Below are positions 46,485-54,880 of a stretch of DNA of 64,000 bases, piece by piece. This stretch comes from Stutzerimonas azotifigens (GTDB taxonomy: Bacteria; Pseudomonadota; Gammaproteobacteria; Pseudomonadales; Pseudomonadaceae), in NCBI RefSeq assembly GCF_013522725.1, contig NZ_JAAMRF010000002.1:1-64000 (forward strand), read 5' to 3'. Both the position numbers and the translations under genes were made by a program. Numbering within the stretch: the stretch's first letter is position 1; each line of letters opens with the position of its first letter. Below the pieces are notes generated by a model, which made no database searches, was not told the origin of the DNA, and saw only the letters and a program-made list of their open reading frames with translations.

Positions 46485-47000
46485 TCAGAGCGTCTGCAGA
46501 CGAAACAGGGCGATCTTGTTGATTTCGGCCAGGGCGCGAGCGAACTCCTGCTCTGGCGTGTTGTGCAGGCGCTGCTCGAAGGCCTCGAGGATCTGGTATC
46601 GGTCGCTGCCCTTGACCGCCATGATGAAGGGGAAGCCGAAGCGGGCCTTGTAGGCATCGTTCAGCTCGGTGAAGCGGGCGAACTCCTCGGCGCTGCATTC
46701 ATGGATGCCGGCCCCGGCTTGTTCTGCCGTGGACGAGGCGGTGAGTTCGCCGCGCACGGCAGCCTTGCCGGCAAGATCCGGGTGCGCCTGGATCAGCGCG
46801 AGCTGCTCGTCGCGCCCGGCGGCAAGCATCGCCTGGGACATGCGTACGTGCATGATCTCGACATAGTCCAGCGTGTCGTCGACGCCTGCGCCGTAGACGG
46901 TTTCGGCCACCCAGGGCGAATGTTCGTAGACGTCGGCGAAGGCGGCGACGAAAGCATCGCGATCCATTTGGCTGGGCGTGAGGGTCTTGAATCGGTTCAT
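46485..47000 (-). CDS. uraD: OHCU decarboxylase
   Basis: A 171-residue enzyme converting 2-oxo-4-hydroxy-4-carboxy-5-ureidoimidazoline to S-allantoin. The family motifs are [13 protein letters not shown] near the start and the catalytic [14 protein letters not shown]. The late [14 protein letters not shown] is also typical. ATG 47000 overlaps the puuE stop codon by 4 bases, so it is translationally coupled to puuE. Confidence 0.96.
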   Translation of the reverse strand: MNRFKTLTPSQMDRDAFVAAFADVYEHSPWVAETVYGAGVDDTLDYVEIMHVRMSQAMLAAGRDEQLALIQAHPDLAGKAAVRGELTASSTAEQAGAGIHECSAEEFARFTELNDAYKARFGFPFIMAVKGSDRYQILEAFEQRLHNTPEQEFARALAEINKIALFRLQTL

Positions 47001-47926
47001 TGGCTGCGCTCCTCGAACGGATGAGTGGCATGCCAATGCCGGGCGATGTCCACACGACGCGCGAACCAGACCTGCTCATGGCTCTTGGCATACTCGATGA
47101 AACGCTGCAGCGCGGCCAGCCGCGCCGGGCGACCGAGCAGGCGACAGTGCATGCCAATGGACAGCATTTTCGGCGCGCCCTCCGAGCCTTCTGCGTAGAG
47201 CACGTCGAAGGCGTCCTTCAGGTACTCGTAGAAATCGTCGCCCTTGTTGAAGCCCTGCACCTGGGTGAAGCGCATGTCATTGGTGTCCAGCGTGTAGGGG
47301 ATCACCAGATGGGGGCGTTGCGCGGTGCTCTGTGGGTCCCAGTAGGGCAGGTCGTCGTCGTAGGTATCCGAGTCGTAGAGAAAGCCACCTTCTTCGCGCA
47401 CCAGGCGGCGGGTGTTCGGGCTGGTTCGGCCGGTGTACCAGCCGAGCGGTCGCTCGCCGGTCAGCTCGGTGAGGATGCGCACGGCTTCGCGCAGGTGCTC
47501 GCGTTCCTGGGTCTCGTCCATGTATTGGTAGTCGATCCAGCGCAGGCCGTGGCTGCAGATCTCGTGACCATCGGCGACCATGGCGCGGATCACCTCCGGA
47601 TGGCGCTGCGCGGCCATCGCCACGGCAAAGATCGTCAGGGGAATCTGGTGCTTTCTGAACAGTTTGAGCAGGCGCCAGACGCCAGCGCGGCTGCCGTATT
47701 CGTAGAGCGACTCCATGCTCATGTTGCGCACGCCCTGCAGCGGTTGCGCGGACACCATCTCGGAAAGAAACGCCTCGGATTCGCGGTCGCCATGCAGGAT
47801 GCTGCGCTCGCCGCCTTCCTCGTAATTGAGGACGAACGACAGTGCGATGCGGGCCTCGCCCGGCCAGCGAGGATGGGGCGGGGTATCGGCATAACCGATG
47901 AGGTCACGAGGGTAATCGGCGCTCAC
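46997..47926 (-). CDS. puuE: Allantoinase, PuuE (polysaccharide-deacetylase-like)
   Basis: A 309-residue metal-independent allantoinase of the NodB-like fold, hydrolysing allantoin to allantoate. Family signs are DLIGYADTPPHPRWPG at the start, FVLNYEEGGE, GHEICSHGLRWIDY and GWYTGRTSPNTRRL. The start is GTG with AAGGAT 8 bases upstream. First gene of the leftward puuE-uraD-alc-allA-puuD group. A TTGTATACAA palindrome lies 35 bases upstream. Confidence 0.95.
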   Translation of the reverse strand: MSADYPRDLIGYADTPPHPRWPGEARIALSFVLNYEEGGERSILHGDRESEAFLSEMVSAQPLQGVRNMSMESLYEYGSRAGVWRLLKLFRKHQIPLTIFAVAMAAQRHPEVIRAMVADGHEICSHGLRWIDYQYMDETQEREHLREAVRILTELTGERPLGWYTGRTSPNTRRLVREEGGFLYDSDTYDDDLPYWDPQSTAQRPHLVIPYTLDTNDMRFTQVQGFNKGDDFYEYLKDAFDVLYAEGSEGAPKMLSIGMHCRLLGRPARLAALQRFIEYAKSHEQVWFARRVDIARHWHATHPFEERSQ

Positions 47927-47960
47927 TGTCGGATCCTTGGCTGGACGATGCGGTTATATA

Positions 47961-47970
47961 TTGTATACAA
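47961..47970. promoter_or_regulatory. Operator candidate 1 (TTGTATACAA), puuE side
   Basis: A perfect 10-bp palindrome TTGTATACAA inside an AT-rich stretch, 35 bases before puuE. The same motif, with one or no change, recurs before uraH and gntR, so it is probably the site of the local GntR regulator. Confidence 0.7.
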
Positions 47971-48093
47971 ATTGAAAGACATCTTGTAAGCAGGAATACC
48001 GCCGCCGACTCATCGTTTAGCCGCTTCCAGATGGTCAATACCAGCAGAATGCCCCGAAATCTGCAGCACGAAACGGGCCAATGGCTAACAAAC

Positions 48094-48103
48094 TTGTGTA
48101 CAA
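48094..48103. promoter_or_regulatory. Operator candidate 2 (TTGTGTACAA), uraH side
   Basis: TTGTGTACAA differs from copy 1 in one base and lies 80 bases before the uraH start, 133 bases from copy 1 in the same divergent region. Confidence 0.65.
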
Positions 48104-48182
48104 CTTTGACTGCGAACTGTCACGTGGCCACTGACCGCGTGCTAGGCTCGCCGTCAGATCAGAGAGAGGAGGGGGCACCCAG

Positions 48183-48548
48183 GTGCCCGAGGCGATGGGA
48201 CGTTTGACCACTCATGTACTGGATGCGACGCATGGCTGTCCGGGCCGGGCGATCAAGGTCGAGCTCTACCGCGTAGCGGGCGACAGGCTCGAACTGCTGG
48301 CGCAGCGCGAGACCAACGAAGACGGCCGTTGCGACGCGCCGCTGCTCGAAGGGGAGGCGTATCGCTCCGGCGTCTATCAGTTGCAGTTCAACGCTGGGGA
48401 TTACTACCGAGGGCGCGGCGTCGAACTGGGGGAGCAGGCGTTTCTCGACGTGGTGGTCCTGCGTTTTGGCATCAGCGCCGAGCAGCCGCACTACCATGTG
48501 CCGCTGCTGCTCTCGCCCTACAGTTATTCGACGTACCGCGGCAGCTAG
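48183..48548 (+). CDS. uraH: 5-Hydroxyisourate hydrolase (transthyretin-like)
   Basis: A 121-residue transthyretin-related enzyme that opens 5-hydroxyisourate. Conserved parts are RLTTHVLDATHGCPG near the N-terminus and the C-terminal YSTYRGS (YRGS tetrapeptide), both diagnostic. The GTG start has AGGAGGGGG at 7 bases; an ATG 12 bases later gives the usual MGRLTTHVLD start but has no well-placed ribosome binding site. Divergent from puuE; its stop shares CTAG with the convergent exporter gene. Confidence 0.95.
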   Translation: MPEAMGRLTTHVLDATHGCPGRAIKVELYRVAGDRLELLAQRETNEDGRCDAPLLEGEAYRSGVYQLQFNAGDYYRGRGVELGEQAFLDVVVLRFGISAEQPHYHVPLLLSPYSYSTYRGS

Positions 48549-49171
48549 CGGCTCAGGAGCGAGGCCGCGCCGGCGCCCCCGAAGAGTGCAGCGCTGACTC
48601 GGTTGAACCAGGCTTGCCCTCGGCCGGTGCGCAGATAGCGCGCCGCACCCTGGGCGCCGAGGCCGTAGCTGAGCTTGGCCAGTACGTCGATCAAGGCCCA
48701 GGTCAGGACCATGACCAGCAGCTGAGGCAGGAACGGCTGCTGCGTAGACAGGAACTGCGGCAGGAAGGCGGCGAAGAACAGGATGTCCTTGGGGTTGCTG
48801 GCGCCAAGGCCGAAGGCACGCCAGAACAGCGCGCCGATACGCGGCGCCGGCAGAGCGGTGGCAAGCGTCGGTGCCTGTTGCGCCTGGCGCGACTCGCGCC
48901 AGCTCTGCCAGGCCAGATAGAACAGATAGAGTGCACCGACGATCTTGAGTACGCCGAACAGGCGCTCCGAGGCGAGCAACAGCGCGCCCAGACCCAGTGC
49001 CGACGCGCAGAGCAGGGAGATCGAGGCGGTGACGCCGCCCAGATAGGCGGGCCAGGAGCGGCGCAGGCCGTAGTTCAGGCTGTTGCTGATCATCAGCAAC
49101 GAGAGCGGCCCGGGGATGAGAATCACCACCAGTGCTGCGCTGGCGAACAGCAGCCAGGTTTCAAGAGTCAT
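48545..49171 (-). CDS. LysE/RhtB family exporter
   Basis: A 208-residue inner-membrane protein with about six helices. The family start (ALVVILIPGPLSLLMISNSLNYG) and the GLGASNPKDILFFAAFLPQF motif mark the RhtB/LysE exporters of amino acids and related compounds. The start was set at the ATG opening the first helix. It is convergent with uraH (stops overlap in CTAG) and divergent from gntR. Its substrate is unknown; being inside the purine island, it might export a purine-derived compound. Confidence 0.85.
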   Translation of the reverse strand: MTLETWLLFASAALVVILIPGPLSLLMISNSLNYGLRRSWPAYLGGVTASISLLCASALGLGALLLASERLFGVLKIVGALYLFYLAWQSWRESRQAQQAPTLATALPAPRIGALFWRAFGLGASNPKDILFFAAFLPQFLSTQQPFLPQLLVMVLTWALIDVLAKLSYGLGAQGAARYLRTGRGQAWFNRVSAALFGGAGAASLLSR

Positions 49172-49181
49172 GGGAAGGTCC

Positions 49182-49190
49182 GTAGGGTGG
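49182..49190. repeat. Dispersed repeat unit, GTAGGGTGG, copy 2
   Basis: GTAGGGTGG in the LysE-gntR spacer matches the core seen at 52407-52415 and, inverted, at 45425 and 52480. Confidence 0.5.
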
Positions 49191-49236
49191 TGGTATTCGA
49201 CGCCGCGAAGATGAACCAAGCACGGCGATTATGCGG

Positions 49237-49246
49237 CTGTATACAA
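49237..49246. promoter_or_regulatory. Operator candidate 3 (CTGTATACAA), gntR/LysE spacer
   Basis: CTGTATACAA matches copies 1 and 2 except for the first base. It lies 48 bases before gntR and 65 before the exporter start, fitting autoregulation. Confidence 0.65.
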
Positions 49247-49294
49247 TCATTGCAACCCGGCCGGCCATTACAGGTCTGCCCCCCTGAGACATGA

Positions 49295-50053
49295 ATGCCG
49301 ATGAGCGAATCGTTGCAACCTCTGGCCAGCCCGCGCGCTACCCGTAGCCGTACCGAAACCCAGGACGACCGGGTCTACGCGCACATCTTCGACGCGATTC
49401 TCGAACAGCGCCTGGCACCCGGCACACGCTTGAGCGAAGAGACGCTGGGCGGCATCTTCGGCGTCAGCCGGACGATCATTCGCCGTGCCCTGTCGCGACT
49501 GGCCCACGAGGGCGTGGTGCTGCTGCGGCCCAATCGCGGCGCCGTGGTGGCCAGCCCCAGCGTCGACGAGGCCCGACAAATTCTGCATGCGCGCCGTCTG
49601 GTGGAGCGGGCGATCACCGAGCTGGCGGCGTTGCATGCCACCTCCGATCAGCTCGAGGGTTTGCGGCGCATGGTCAACGAGGAACACGAGTGCTTCGCCC
49701 GGGGTGATCGTGGCGCCGGTATCCGCCTGTCTGGCGAGTTTCACCTCAAGCTCGCCGAGGCGGCACGCAACGCACCATTGCTCAGCTTCCAGCGCAGCCT
49801 GGTCTCGCAGACCTCGCTGATCATCGCCCAGTACGAAGGCCCGAGCCGCTCGCACTGCTCCTACGACGAGCACAGCCGGCTGATCGACGCCATCGCCTCG
49901 CGCGATGCCGAGCGAGCCGTGGCGCTGATGATGAGTCATATGGACCATATCGACAGCAAGCTCGAGCTGGGCGAGGACGCCGGTAGCGGAGACCTGCAGC
50001 AGGTCTTCTCCCATGTGATGCAGGAGCGCCCGCCGGGGCGCAAGCCTCGCTGA
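49295..50053 (+). CDS. GntR-family (FCD) regulator of purine catabolism
   Basis: A 252-residue repressor. The winged helix covers about 25-90 (RVYAHIFDAILEQRLAPGTRLSEETLGGIFGVSRTIIRRALSRLAHEG). The C-terminal FCD domain (ARQILHARRLVERAITELAAL, SGEFHLKLAEAARN, HMDHIDSKLEL) binds small acids via metal-coordinating histidines. ATG 49295 or 49301 both possible; neither has a clear ribosome binding site. Placed in the centre of the purine island and convergent with guaD. Its own spacer holds one of three near-identical palindromes. Confidence 0.9.
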   Translation: MPMSESLQPLASPRATRSRTETQDDRVYAHIFDAILEQRLAPGTRLSEETLGGIFGVSRTIIRRALSRLAHEGVVLLRPNRGAVVASPSVDEARQILHARRLVERAITELAALHATSDQLEGLRRMVNEEHECFARGDRGAGIRLSGEFHLKLAEAARNAPLLSFQRSLVSQTSLIIAQYEGPSRSHCSYDEHSRLIDAIASRDAERAVALMMSHMDHIDSKLELGEDAGSGDLQQVFSHVMQERPPGRKPR

Positions 50054-50057
50054 GGGG

Positions 50058-51359
50058 CTAGCGGCGATGCACCGACACGCCGGCAGCGAAGGTTTCACGC
50101 ACCGCACGGTCATCGCCGAGCATCATCAGCGCGAAGAGCTTCTCCTGCAGGCTGGTCGCCTGGCCCAGACGATGGGCGATCAGCGGCGTGGCCTGGTAGT
50201 CGAGCACCACGAAGTCGGCGTCCTTGCCCGGTTGCAGGTTGCCGATGTGCTGGTCCAGATAAAGCGCCCGCGCTCCGCCCAGCGTGGCCAGGTACAGCGC
50301 CTTGAACGGATCGAGCTTCTGGCCCTGCAGCTGCAGCACCTTGTAGGCCTCGCTGAGGGTCGTCAGCTGGGAAAAGCTGGTGCCACCACCCACGTCGGTA
50401 CCCAGGCCGACCCGTACGCCATGGGCTTCGAGCCTTGCCAGATCTAGCAATCCGCTGCCGAGGAACAGGTTGGAGGTGGGGCAGAACGCCACCGCCGAAC
50501 CCGCCTCGCCCAAACGCTGGCATTCCTCGTCGCACAGGTGCACGCCGTGGGCGAACACCGAGCGGGCGCCGACCAGACCGTGATGGTCGTAGACGTCCAG
50601 ATAGCCGCTGCGCTCGGGGAACAGCGTCTTGACCCACTCCACCTCCTGCTTGTTTTCGGAAATATGGGTGTGCAGGTAGAGGCCGGCGAATTCGCCGAGC
50701 AGCTTGCCGGCCAGGGCCAGCTGTTCCGGCGTGCTGGTCGGCGCGAAGCGTGGGGTAACGGCGTAGTGCAGGCGGCCCTTGCCATGCCAGCGCTGGATCA
50801 GCTCGCGGCTGTCGGCATAGCCGGATTCTGGGGTGTCGGTGAGGTAGTCCGGTGCGTTGCGGTCCATCAGCACCTTGCCGGCGATCATTCGCAGGTCCAG
50901 TTTCTCGGCCGCTTCGAAGAAGGCATCCACCGACTGCTTGTGTACCGTGCCGAACACCAGCGCGGTGGTGGTGCCGTTACGCAGCAGCTCCTCGAGGAAC
51001 AGCGCCGCCTGCGCGCGCGCATGCTCCGGATCGACGAATCGGCCTTCGTTGGGAAAGGTGTAGGTTTCCAGCCAGTCCAGCAACTGGGTGCCGTAGGAAC
51101 CCATTACGCCGACCTGCGGGTAGTGGATATGGGTATCGATGAAGCCGGGGGTGATGAGCGCGTCGGGGTATTCGATGAGCTCCGTGCCGGCCGGCAGGCT
51201 GGAAAGCAGATCGCCCGCCGCGCCGAGCCGGGCGACCTTGCCGTCTTCCACGAGCAGCAGGCCGTCCTCGAAGTACTCGTAAGACGCCTCGACACCTACC
51301 TCTCGCGGGTCGGCGAGGCAGTGCAGGAGGGCGGCGCGAAAGGCTTTGGTGCGGGGCAT
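50058..51359 (-). CDS. guaD: Guanine deaminase
   Basis: A 433-residue amidohydrolase converting guanine to xanthine and ammonia. Zinc-binding motifs are PGFIDTHIHYPQ near residue 75 and LHTHISENKQE later; VFAHGVHLCDEE and AFCPTSNLFLGSGL are typical of GuaD. The start was set at the ATG giving MPRTKAFRAALLH; the frame is open far upstream through the xdhC gene but without support. Last gene of the xdhABC-guaD line, 128 bases after xdhC, with a REP-like element in the gap. Confidence 0.96.
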   Translation of the reverse strand: MPRTKAFRAALLHCLADPREVGVEASYEYFEDGLLLVEDGKVARLGAAGDLLSSLPAGTELIEYPDALITPGFIDTHIHYPQVGVMGSYGTQLLDWLETYTFPNEGRFVDPEHARAQAALFLEELLRNGTTTALVFGTVHKQSVDAFFEAAEKLDLRMIAGKVLMDRNAPDYLTDTPESGYADSRELIQRWHGKGRLHYAVTPRFAPTSTPEQLALAGKLLGEFAGLYLHTHISENKQEVEWVKTLFPERSGYLDVYDHHGLVGARSVFAHGVHLCDEECQRLGEAGSAVAFCPTSNLFLGSGLLDLARLEAHGVRVGLGTDVGGGTSFSQLTTLSEAYKVLQLQGQKLDPFKALYLATLGGARALYLDQHIGNLQPGKDADFVVLDYQATPLIAHRLGQATSLQEKLFALMMLGDDRAVRETFAAGVSVHRR

Positions 51360-51437
51360 GGCGTTCTCGTCAGGCAATGTTGGTAGTGGATTTATGGGGG
51401 TGGTCGCGCCCGCGATGGGGCGCGGCATAGTGCCTTT

Positions 51438-51475
51438 TTCGCGGTCAAGACTAGGCGTCCCCGACCGCTCCCACA
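51438..51475. repeat. REP-like element, TTCGCGGTCAAG, copy 1
   Basis: TTCGCGGTCAAG (51438-51449) is followed by GACCGCTCCCACA (51463-51475). The pair resembles the conserved ends of Pseudomonas REP elements. Copies at 52365 and 60465. In the guaD-xdhC gap. Confidence 0.6.
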
Positions 51476-51487
51476 TTGATTGTTGCT

Positions 51488-52321
51488 TCAGCTTCGGCGC
51501 GAGGCGGGTATCAGCATCGGCACGGGCTTTTCGCCGTCCCGGATCTTCTCGCCGAAGCGGGCGTTGTAGGTGGCGATGATTTCCCCGGCGATGGACACCG
51601 CGATCTCGACCGGCAGCTTGCCTTTGACCTCGGCGATGCCCATCGGACAGCGCATGCGCTGCACCGCCTCGGGCCGCACGCCGCGATCGCGCAGGCGGTG
51701 CTCGAACTTGGCGCGTTTGCTCTTCGAGCCGATCAGGCCGAAATAGGTGAAGTCGTCGCGGGCGAGGATCGCGGCGGTCAGTTCCAGGTCCAGCCGGTGG
51801 TCGTGGGTCATGACGATGAAATAGCTGCCAGCGGGCATGTTCGCCACCTCGTCGACCACCTCGTCGTTGACCAGGCACTCGACCCCCTGGGGGACCTGAG
51901 TCGGAAATTCGGCTACCCGTGAGTCTATCCAGCGCACCCGGCACGGCAGCGCGGCGAGCAGCGGCACCAGGGCACGGCCGACGTGGCCGGCGCCAAACAC
52001 GGCGATGTGCGCCTGGGGCTGGCCCATGGGTTCGAACAGCAGCACGGTGGCGCCGCCGCAGCACTGGCCCAGGCTGGCTCCCAGGGAGAAGCGCTCCAAG
52101 CGAGTTTCGCGTACCCGGTTTTCAAGCATCTCGCGGGCGATCTGCTGCGCCTTGTATTCGAGATGACCGCCGCCGATGGTGTCGTAGAGGCGCTCCTGGC
52201 TGACCACCATCTTCGAGCCCGCATTGCGCGGCGTGGAGCCGCGCTCCTCGATGATGGTTACCAGCACGCAGGGTTCGCCCTTGTGCTGCAGCTCGGCGAG
52301 GGCGTCGATCCAGCTGTTCAT
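51488..52321 (-). CDS. xdhC: Xanthine dehydrogenase accessory protein XdhC
   Basis: A 277-residue chaperone that binds molybdenum cofactor, helps its sulfuration and inserts it into XdhB. The conserved segments are ERGSTPRNAGSKMVV, the cysteine-bearing GQCCGGATVLLFEP and the Rossmann motif AVFGAGHVGRALVPLL. CGGAGA precedes the ATG; the frame is open upstream. 168 bases after xdhB; the gap holds two repeat elements. Confidence 0.95.
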   Translation of the reverse strand: MNSWIDALAELQHKGEPCVLVTIIEERGSTPRNAGSKMVVSQERLYDTIGGGHLEYKAQQIAREMLENRVRETRLERFSLGASLGQCCGGATVLLFEPMGQPQAHIAVFGAGHVGRALVPLLAALPCRVRWIDSRVAEFPTQVPQGVECLVNDEVVDEVANMPAGSYFIVMTHDHRLDLELTAAILARDDFTYFGLIGSKSKRAKFEHRLRDRGVRPEAVQRMRCPMGIAEVKGKLPVEIAVSIAGEIIATYNARFGEKIRDGEKPVPMLIPASRRS

Positions 52322-52364
52322 CTCTGTTCTCCGATGCCGAGAGGCATGCGTTTGCGGTGTCATA

Positions 52365-52399
52365 TTCGCGGTCAAGGCCAGGTGTCCAACCGCTTCCAC
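52365..52399. repeat. REP-like element, TTCGCGGTCAAG, copy 2
   Basis: The same 12-mer at 52365-52376, followed by AACCGCTTCCAC at 52388-52399. Lies in the xdhC-xdhB gap just outside the xdhC start. Confidence 0.6.
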
Positions 52400-52406
52400 G
52401 AAGCCC

Positions 52407-52488
52407 GTAGGGTGGAAACCGCGAAGCGTTCCCACCAAAGCGATCATGTTGCGCCGATGGTGGACAAGCAGAGCGTTGTCCACCCTAC
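52407..52488. repeat. Inverted GTAGGGTGG repeat, copy 3 (full unit)
   Basis: GTAGGGTGG (52407-52415) and CCACCCTAC (52480-52488) are exact inverted ends of an 82-base unit with a second internal pair (GGTGGACAA / TTGTCCACC). It reaches the last codons of xdhB and may form a long hairpin in the xdhB-xdhC message. Confidence 0.75.
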
Positions 52489-52489
52489 G

Positions 52490-54880
52490 TCAGGCCGGGG
52501 TCGTTTCCGGTGCTGCAGACTTACTCGCCGCCTGCTTCAAGTTGCGCATCTGCTCCACGCCCCAGAGCACCCGTTCCGGCGTCGCCGGCGCGTCGATCTT
52601 CGGCTGCACCTGGTAGTCGGCGAGACTCGCGACAGCATCCTTGATGGCGCACCACACCGAGATGCCGAGCATGAACGGCGGCTCACCCACGGCCTTGGAG
52701 TGGAATACCGTGTCTTCCGGGTTCTTGCGGTTTTCCACCAGCTTCACCCGCAGATCCAGCGGCATGTCGGCCACGGCAGGAATCTTGTAGCTGGCAGGGC
52801 CCGCCGTCATCAGCCGGCCCTTGTCGTTCCAAACCAGCTCTTCCATGGTCAGCCAGCCCAGCCCCTGGACGAACCCGCCCTCGACCTGGCCGATGTCGAT
52901 GGCCGGGTTCAGCGAGGCGCCGACGTCATGGAGGATGTCGCTGCGCAGCAGCCGATACTCGCCCGTCAGGGTGTCGATGACCACCTCCGAGCAGGCCGCG
53001 CCGTACGCGTAATAGTAGAACGGACGCCCACGGGCCAGGCTGCGGTCGTAGTGGATCTTGGGCGTGCGATAGAACCCGGTTGCCGAAAGCGAGACCTGCC
53101 CGAGGTAGGCCTGCTGGATCAGCTGCTCAAAGCTGATGTACTGGTCGCGCAGACGTACCTGCCCACTACCGAATTCGATGTCCTCCTCGTACAGCTGCCA
53201 GTTGCGCGTGGCGAACTCGATCAGCCGCTGCTTGATGGTCTGCGCGGCGTTCTGCGCGGCCTTGCCGTTAAGGTCGGCGCCGCTGGACGCCGCGGTCGGC
53301 GAGGTGTTGGGCACCTTGTCGGTGTTGGTCGCGGTGATCTGGATGCGCTCGACCTCGACCTGGAAGACCTCGGCCACCACCTGCGCGACCTTGATGTTGA
53401 GCCCCTGGCCCATCTCGGTTCCGCCGTGGTTCAGGTGAATGCTTCCGTCGGTGTAGACGTGGATCAGCGCGCCGGCCTGGTTGAGGAAGCTCGCGGTAAA
53501 GCTGATGCCGAACTTCACCGGCGTGAGTGCCAGGCCCTTCTTCAGAATCGGGCTACCGGCATTGAACGCACGAATCTCCTCGCGGCGACGAGCGTATTCG
53601 CTGCCGGCTTCCAGCTCGGCGGTCATTTCCTCGAGCATGTTGTGCTCGACGGTCTGGTAGTAATGGGTGACGTTGCGTTCGGTCTTGCCGTAGTAATTGG
53701 CCTTGCGCACGTCGATCGGATCCTTGCCCAGCTTGCGGGCAATGGCGTCCATGATCTCCTCGATGGCGACCATCCCTTGCGGGCCGCCAAAGCCGCGGTA
53801 GGCGGTGTTGGAGGCGAGGTTGGTCTTGCAGCGATGGCCGTTGATGGTGGCGTCGCCCAGGTAATAGGCGTTGTCGGCGTGGAACATGGCGCGGTCGACG
53901 ATTGAGCCGGAGAGGTCCGCCGAGTAGCCGCAGTTGCCGGCCAGGTCGATCTCCACGCCATGCAGTCGCCCGCTGTCGTCGAAGCCGACGTCGTACTTGA
54001 CATAGAAGGGGTGGCGCTTGCCGGTCATCTGCATGTCTTCGTTGCGCGGCAGGCGCATCTTCGTCGGCCGCCCGGTGAGGTGGGCGACCACCGCGCAGAG
54101 GCACGCAGGGCCGGCGGCCTGGGTTTCCTTGCCGCCGAAGCCGCCGCCCATGCGGCGCATGTCGATGACGATCTTGTTCATCGGCACGCCGAGCACTTCG
54201 GCCACGAGCTTCTGCACCTCGGTGGGGTTCTGCGTCGAGGTATAGACGATCATGCCGCCGTCTTCGGTGGGCATCACCGAGGAAATCTGGGTTTCGAGAT
54301 AGAAGTGTTCCTGCCCGCCAATGTGCAGGCTGCCCTGCAGCCGGCGCGGTGCAGCCGCCAGCGCCGCGCTGGAGTCGCCACGCTTGTGGGTGTGGCTGTC
54401 GAGCACGAAGTGACGCTTGCGAAGCGCCTCGACTACATCGAGCACCGGTTCAAGGTCCTCGTACTCAATGATCGCGGCCATCGCCGCCTTGCGTGCGGTG
54501 TCCAGGCAGTCGGCCGCCACGGCGATCACGGGCTGGCCGACGAACTCGACCTTGCCGTCGGCCAATAGCGGGTCGCCGCCCACCAGCGGGCCGATGTCCA
54601 GTTGCCCGGGCACGTCCTGGCTGGTAATGGCGATGGCGACGCCATCGAAGGCGTAGCAGGGCGAGACGTCGATGCGGATGATCCGCGCGTGGGCGCGTTC
54701 GCTCATCCGCGCATAGACGTGCAGTTGATTGGGAAATTCGAGGCGGTCGTCGACATAGATCGCCTCGCCGCTGACATGCTTGGGCGCGCTGTCGTGGCGC
54801 ACACTTTTGCCGACGCCGGTGACCAGGTCCTGCTTGAACAGGGCGGCAATTTCTTCCTGGCTCTTGATAGGGCTATGCAT
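52490..54880 (-). CDS. xdhB: Xanthine dehydrogenase, molybdopterin subunit XdhB
   Basis: A 796-residue large subunit that carries molybdenum cofactor and oxidises hypoxanthine/xanthine to urate. Family signs are SVRHDSAPKHVSGEAIYVDD, the cofactor-binding MGGGFGGKETQA, GFGGPQGMVAIEEIMD and LGWLTMEELVW. Glutamate near the end (AVGEPPFMLGISVW) is the expected catalytic base. The length is normal. It overlaps the end of xdhA by 8 bases, so is translationally coupled to it. Confidence 0.97.
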   Translation of the reverse strand: MHSPIKSQEEIAALFKQDLVTGVGKSVRHDSAPKHVSGEAIYVDDRLEFPNQLHVYARMSERAHARIIRIDVSPCYAFDGVAIAITSQDVPGQLDIGPLVGGDPLLADGKVEFVGQPVIAVAADCLDTARKAAMAAIIEYEDLEPVLDVVEALRKRHFVLDSHTHKRGDSSAALAAAPRRLQGSLHIGGQEHFYLETQISSVMPTEDGGMIVYTSTQNPTEVQKLVAEVLGVPMNKIVIDMRRMGGGFGGKETQAAGPACLCAVVAHLTGRPTKMRLPRNEDMQMTGKRHPFYVKYDVGFDDSGRLHGVEIDLAGNCGYSADLSGSIVDRAMFHADNAYYLGDATINGHRCKTNLASNTAYRGFGGPQGMVAIEEIMDAIARKLGKDPIDVRKANYYGKTERNVTHYYQTVEHNMLEEMTAELEAGSEYARRREEIRAFNAGSPILKKGLALTPVKFGISFTASFLNQAGALIHVYTDGSIHLNHGGTEMGQGLNIKVAQVVAEVFQVEVERIQITATNTDKVPNTSPTAASSGADLNGKAAQNAAQTIKQRLIEFATRNWQLYEEDIEFGSGQVRLRDQYISFEQLIQQAYLGQVSLSATGFYRTPKIHYDRSLARGRPFYYYAYGAACSEVVIDTLTGEYRLLRSDILHDVGASLNPAIDIGQVEGGFVQGLGWLTMEELVWNDKGRLMTAGPASYKIPAVADMPLDLRVKLVENRKNPEDTVFHSKAVGEPPFMLGISVWCAIKDAVASLADYQVQPKIDAPATPERVLWGVEQMRNLKQAASKSAAPETTPA

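Noticed and set aside
51488..52064. Extension of guaD upstream through xdhC to give a 668-codon protein
   Set aside because: The added part has no family similarity, and the guaD motif-bearing frame starts at the ATG at 51359.
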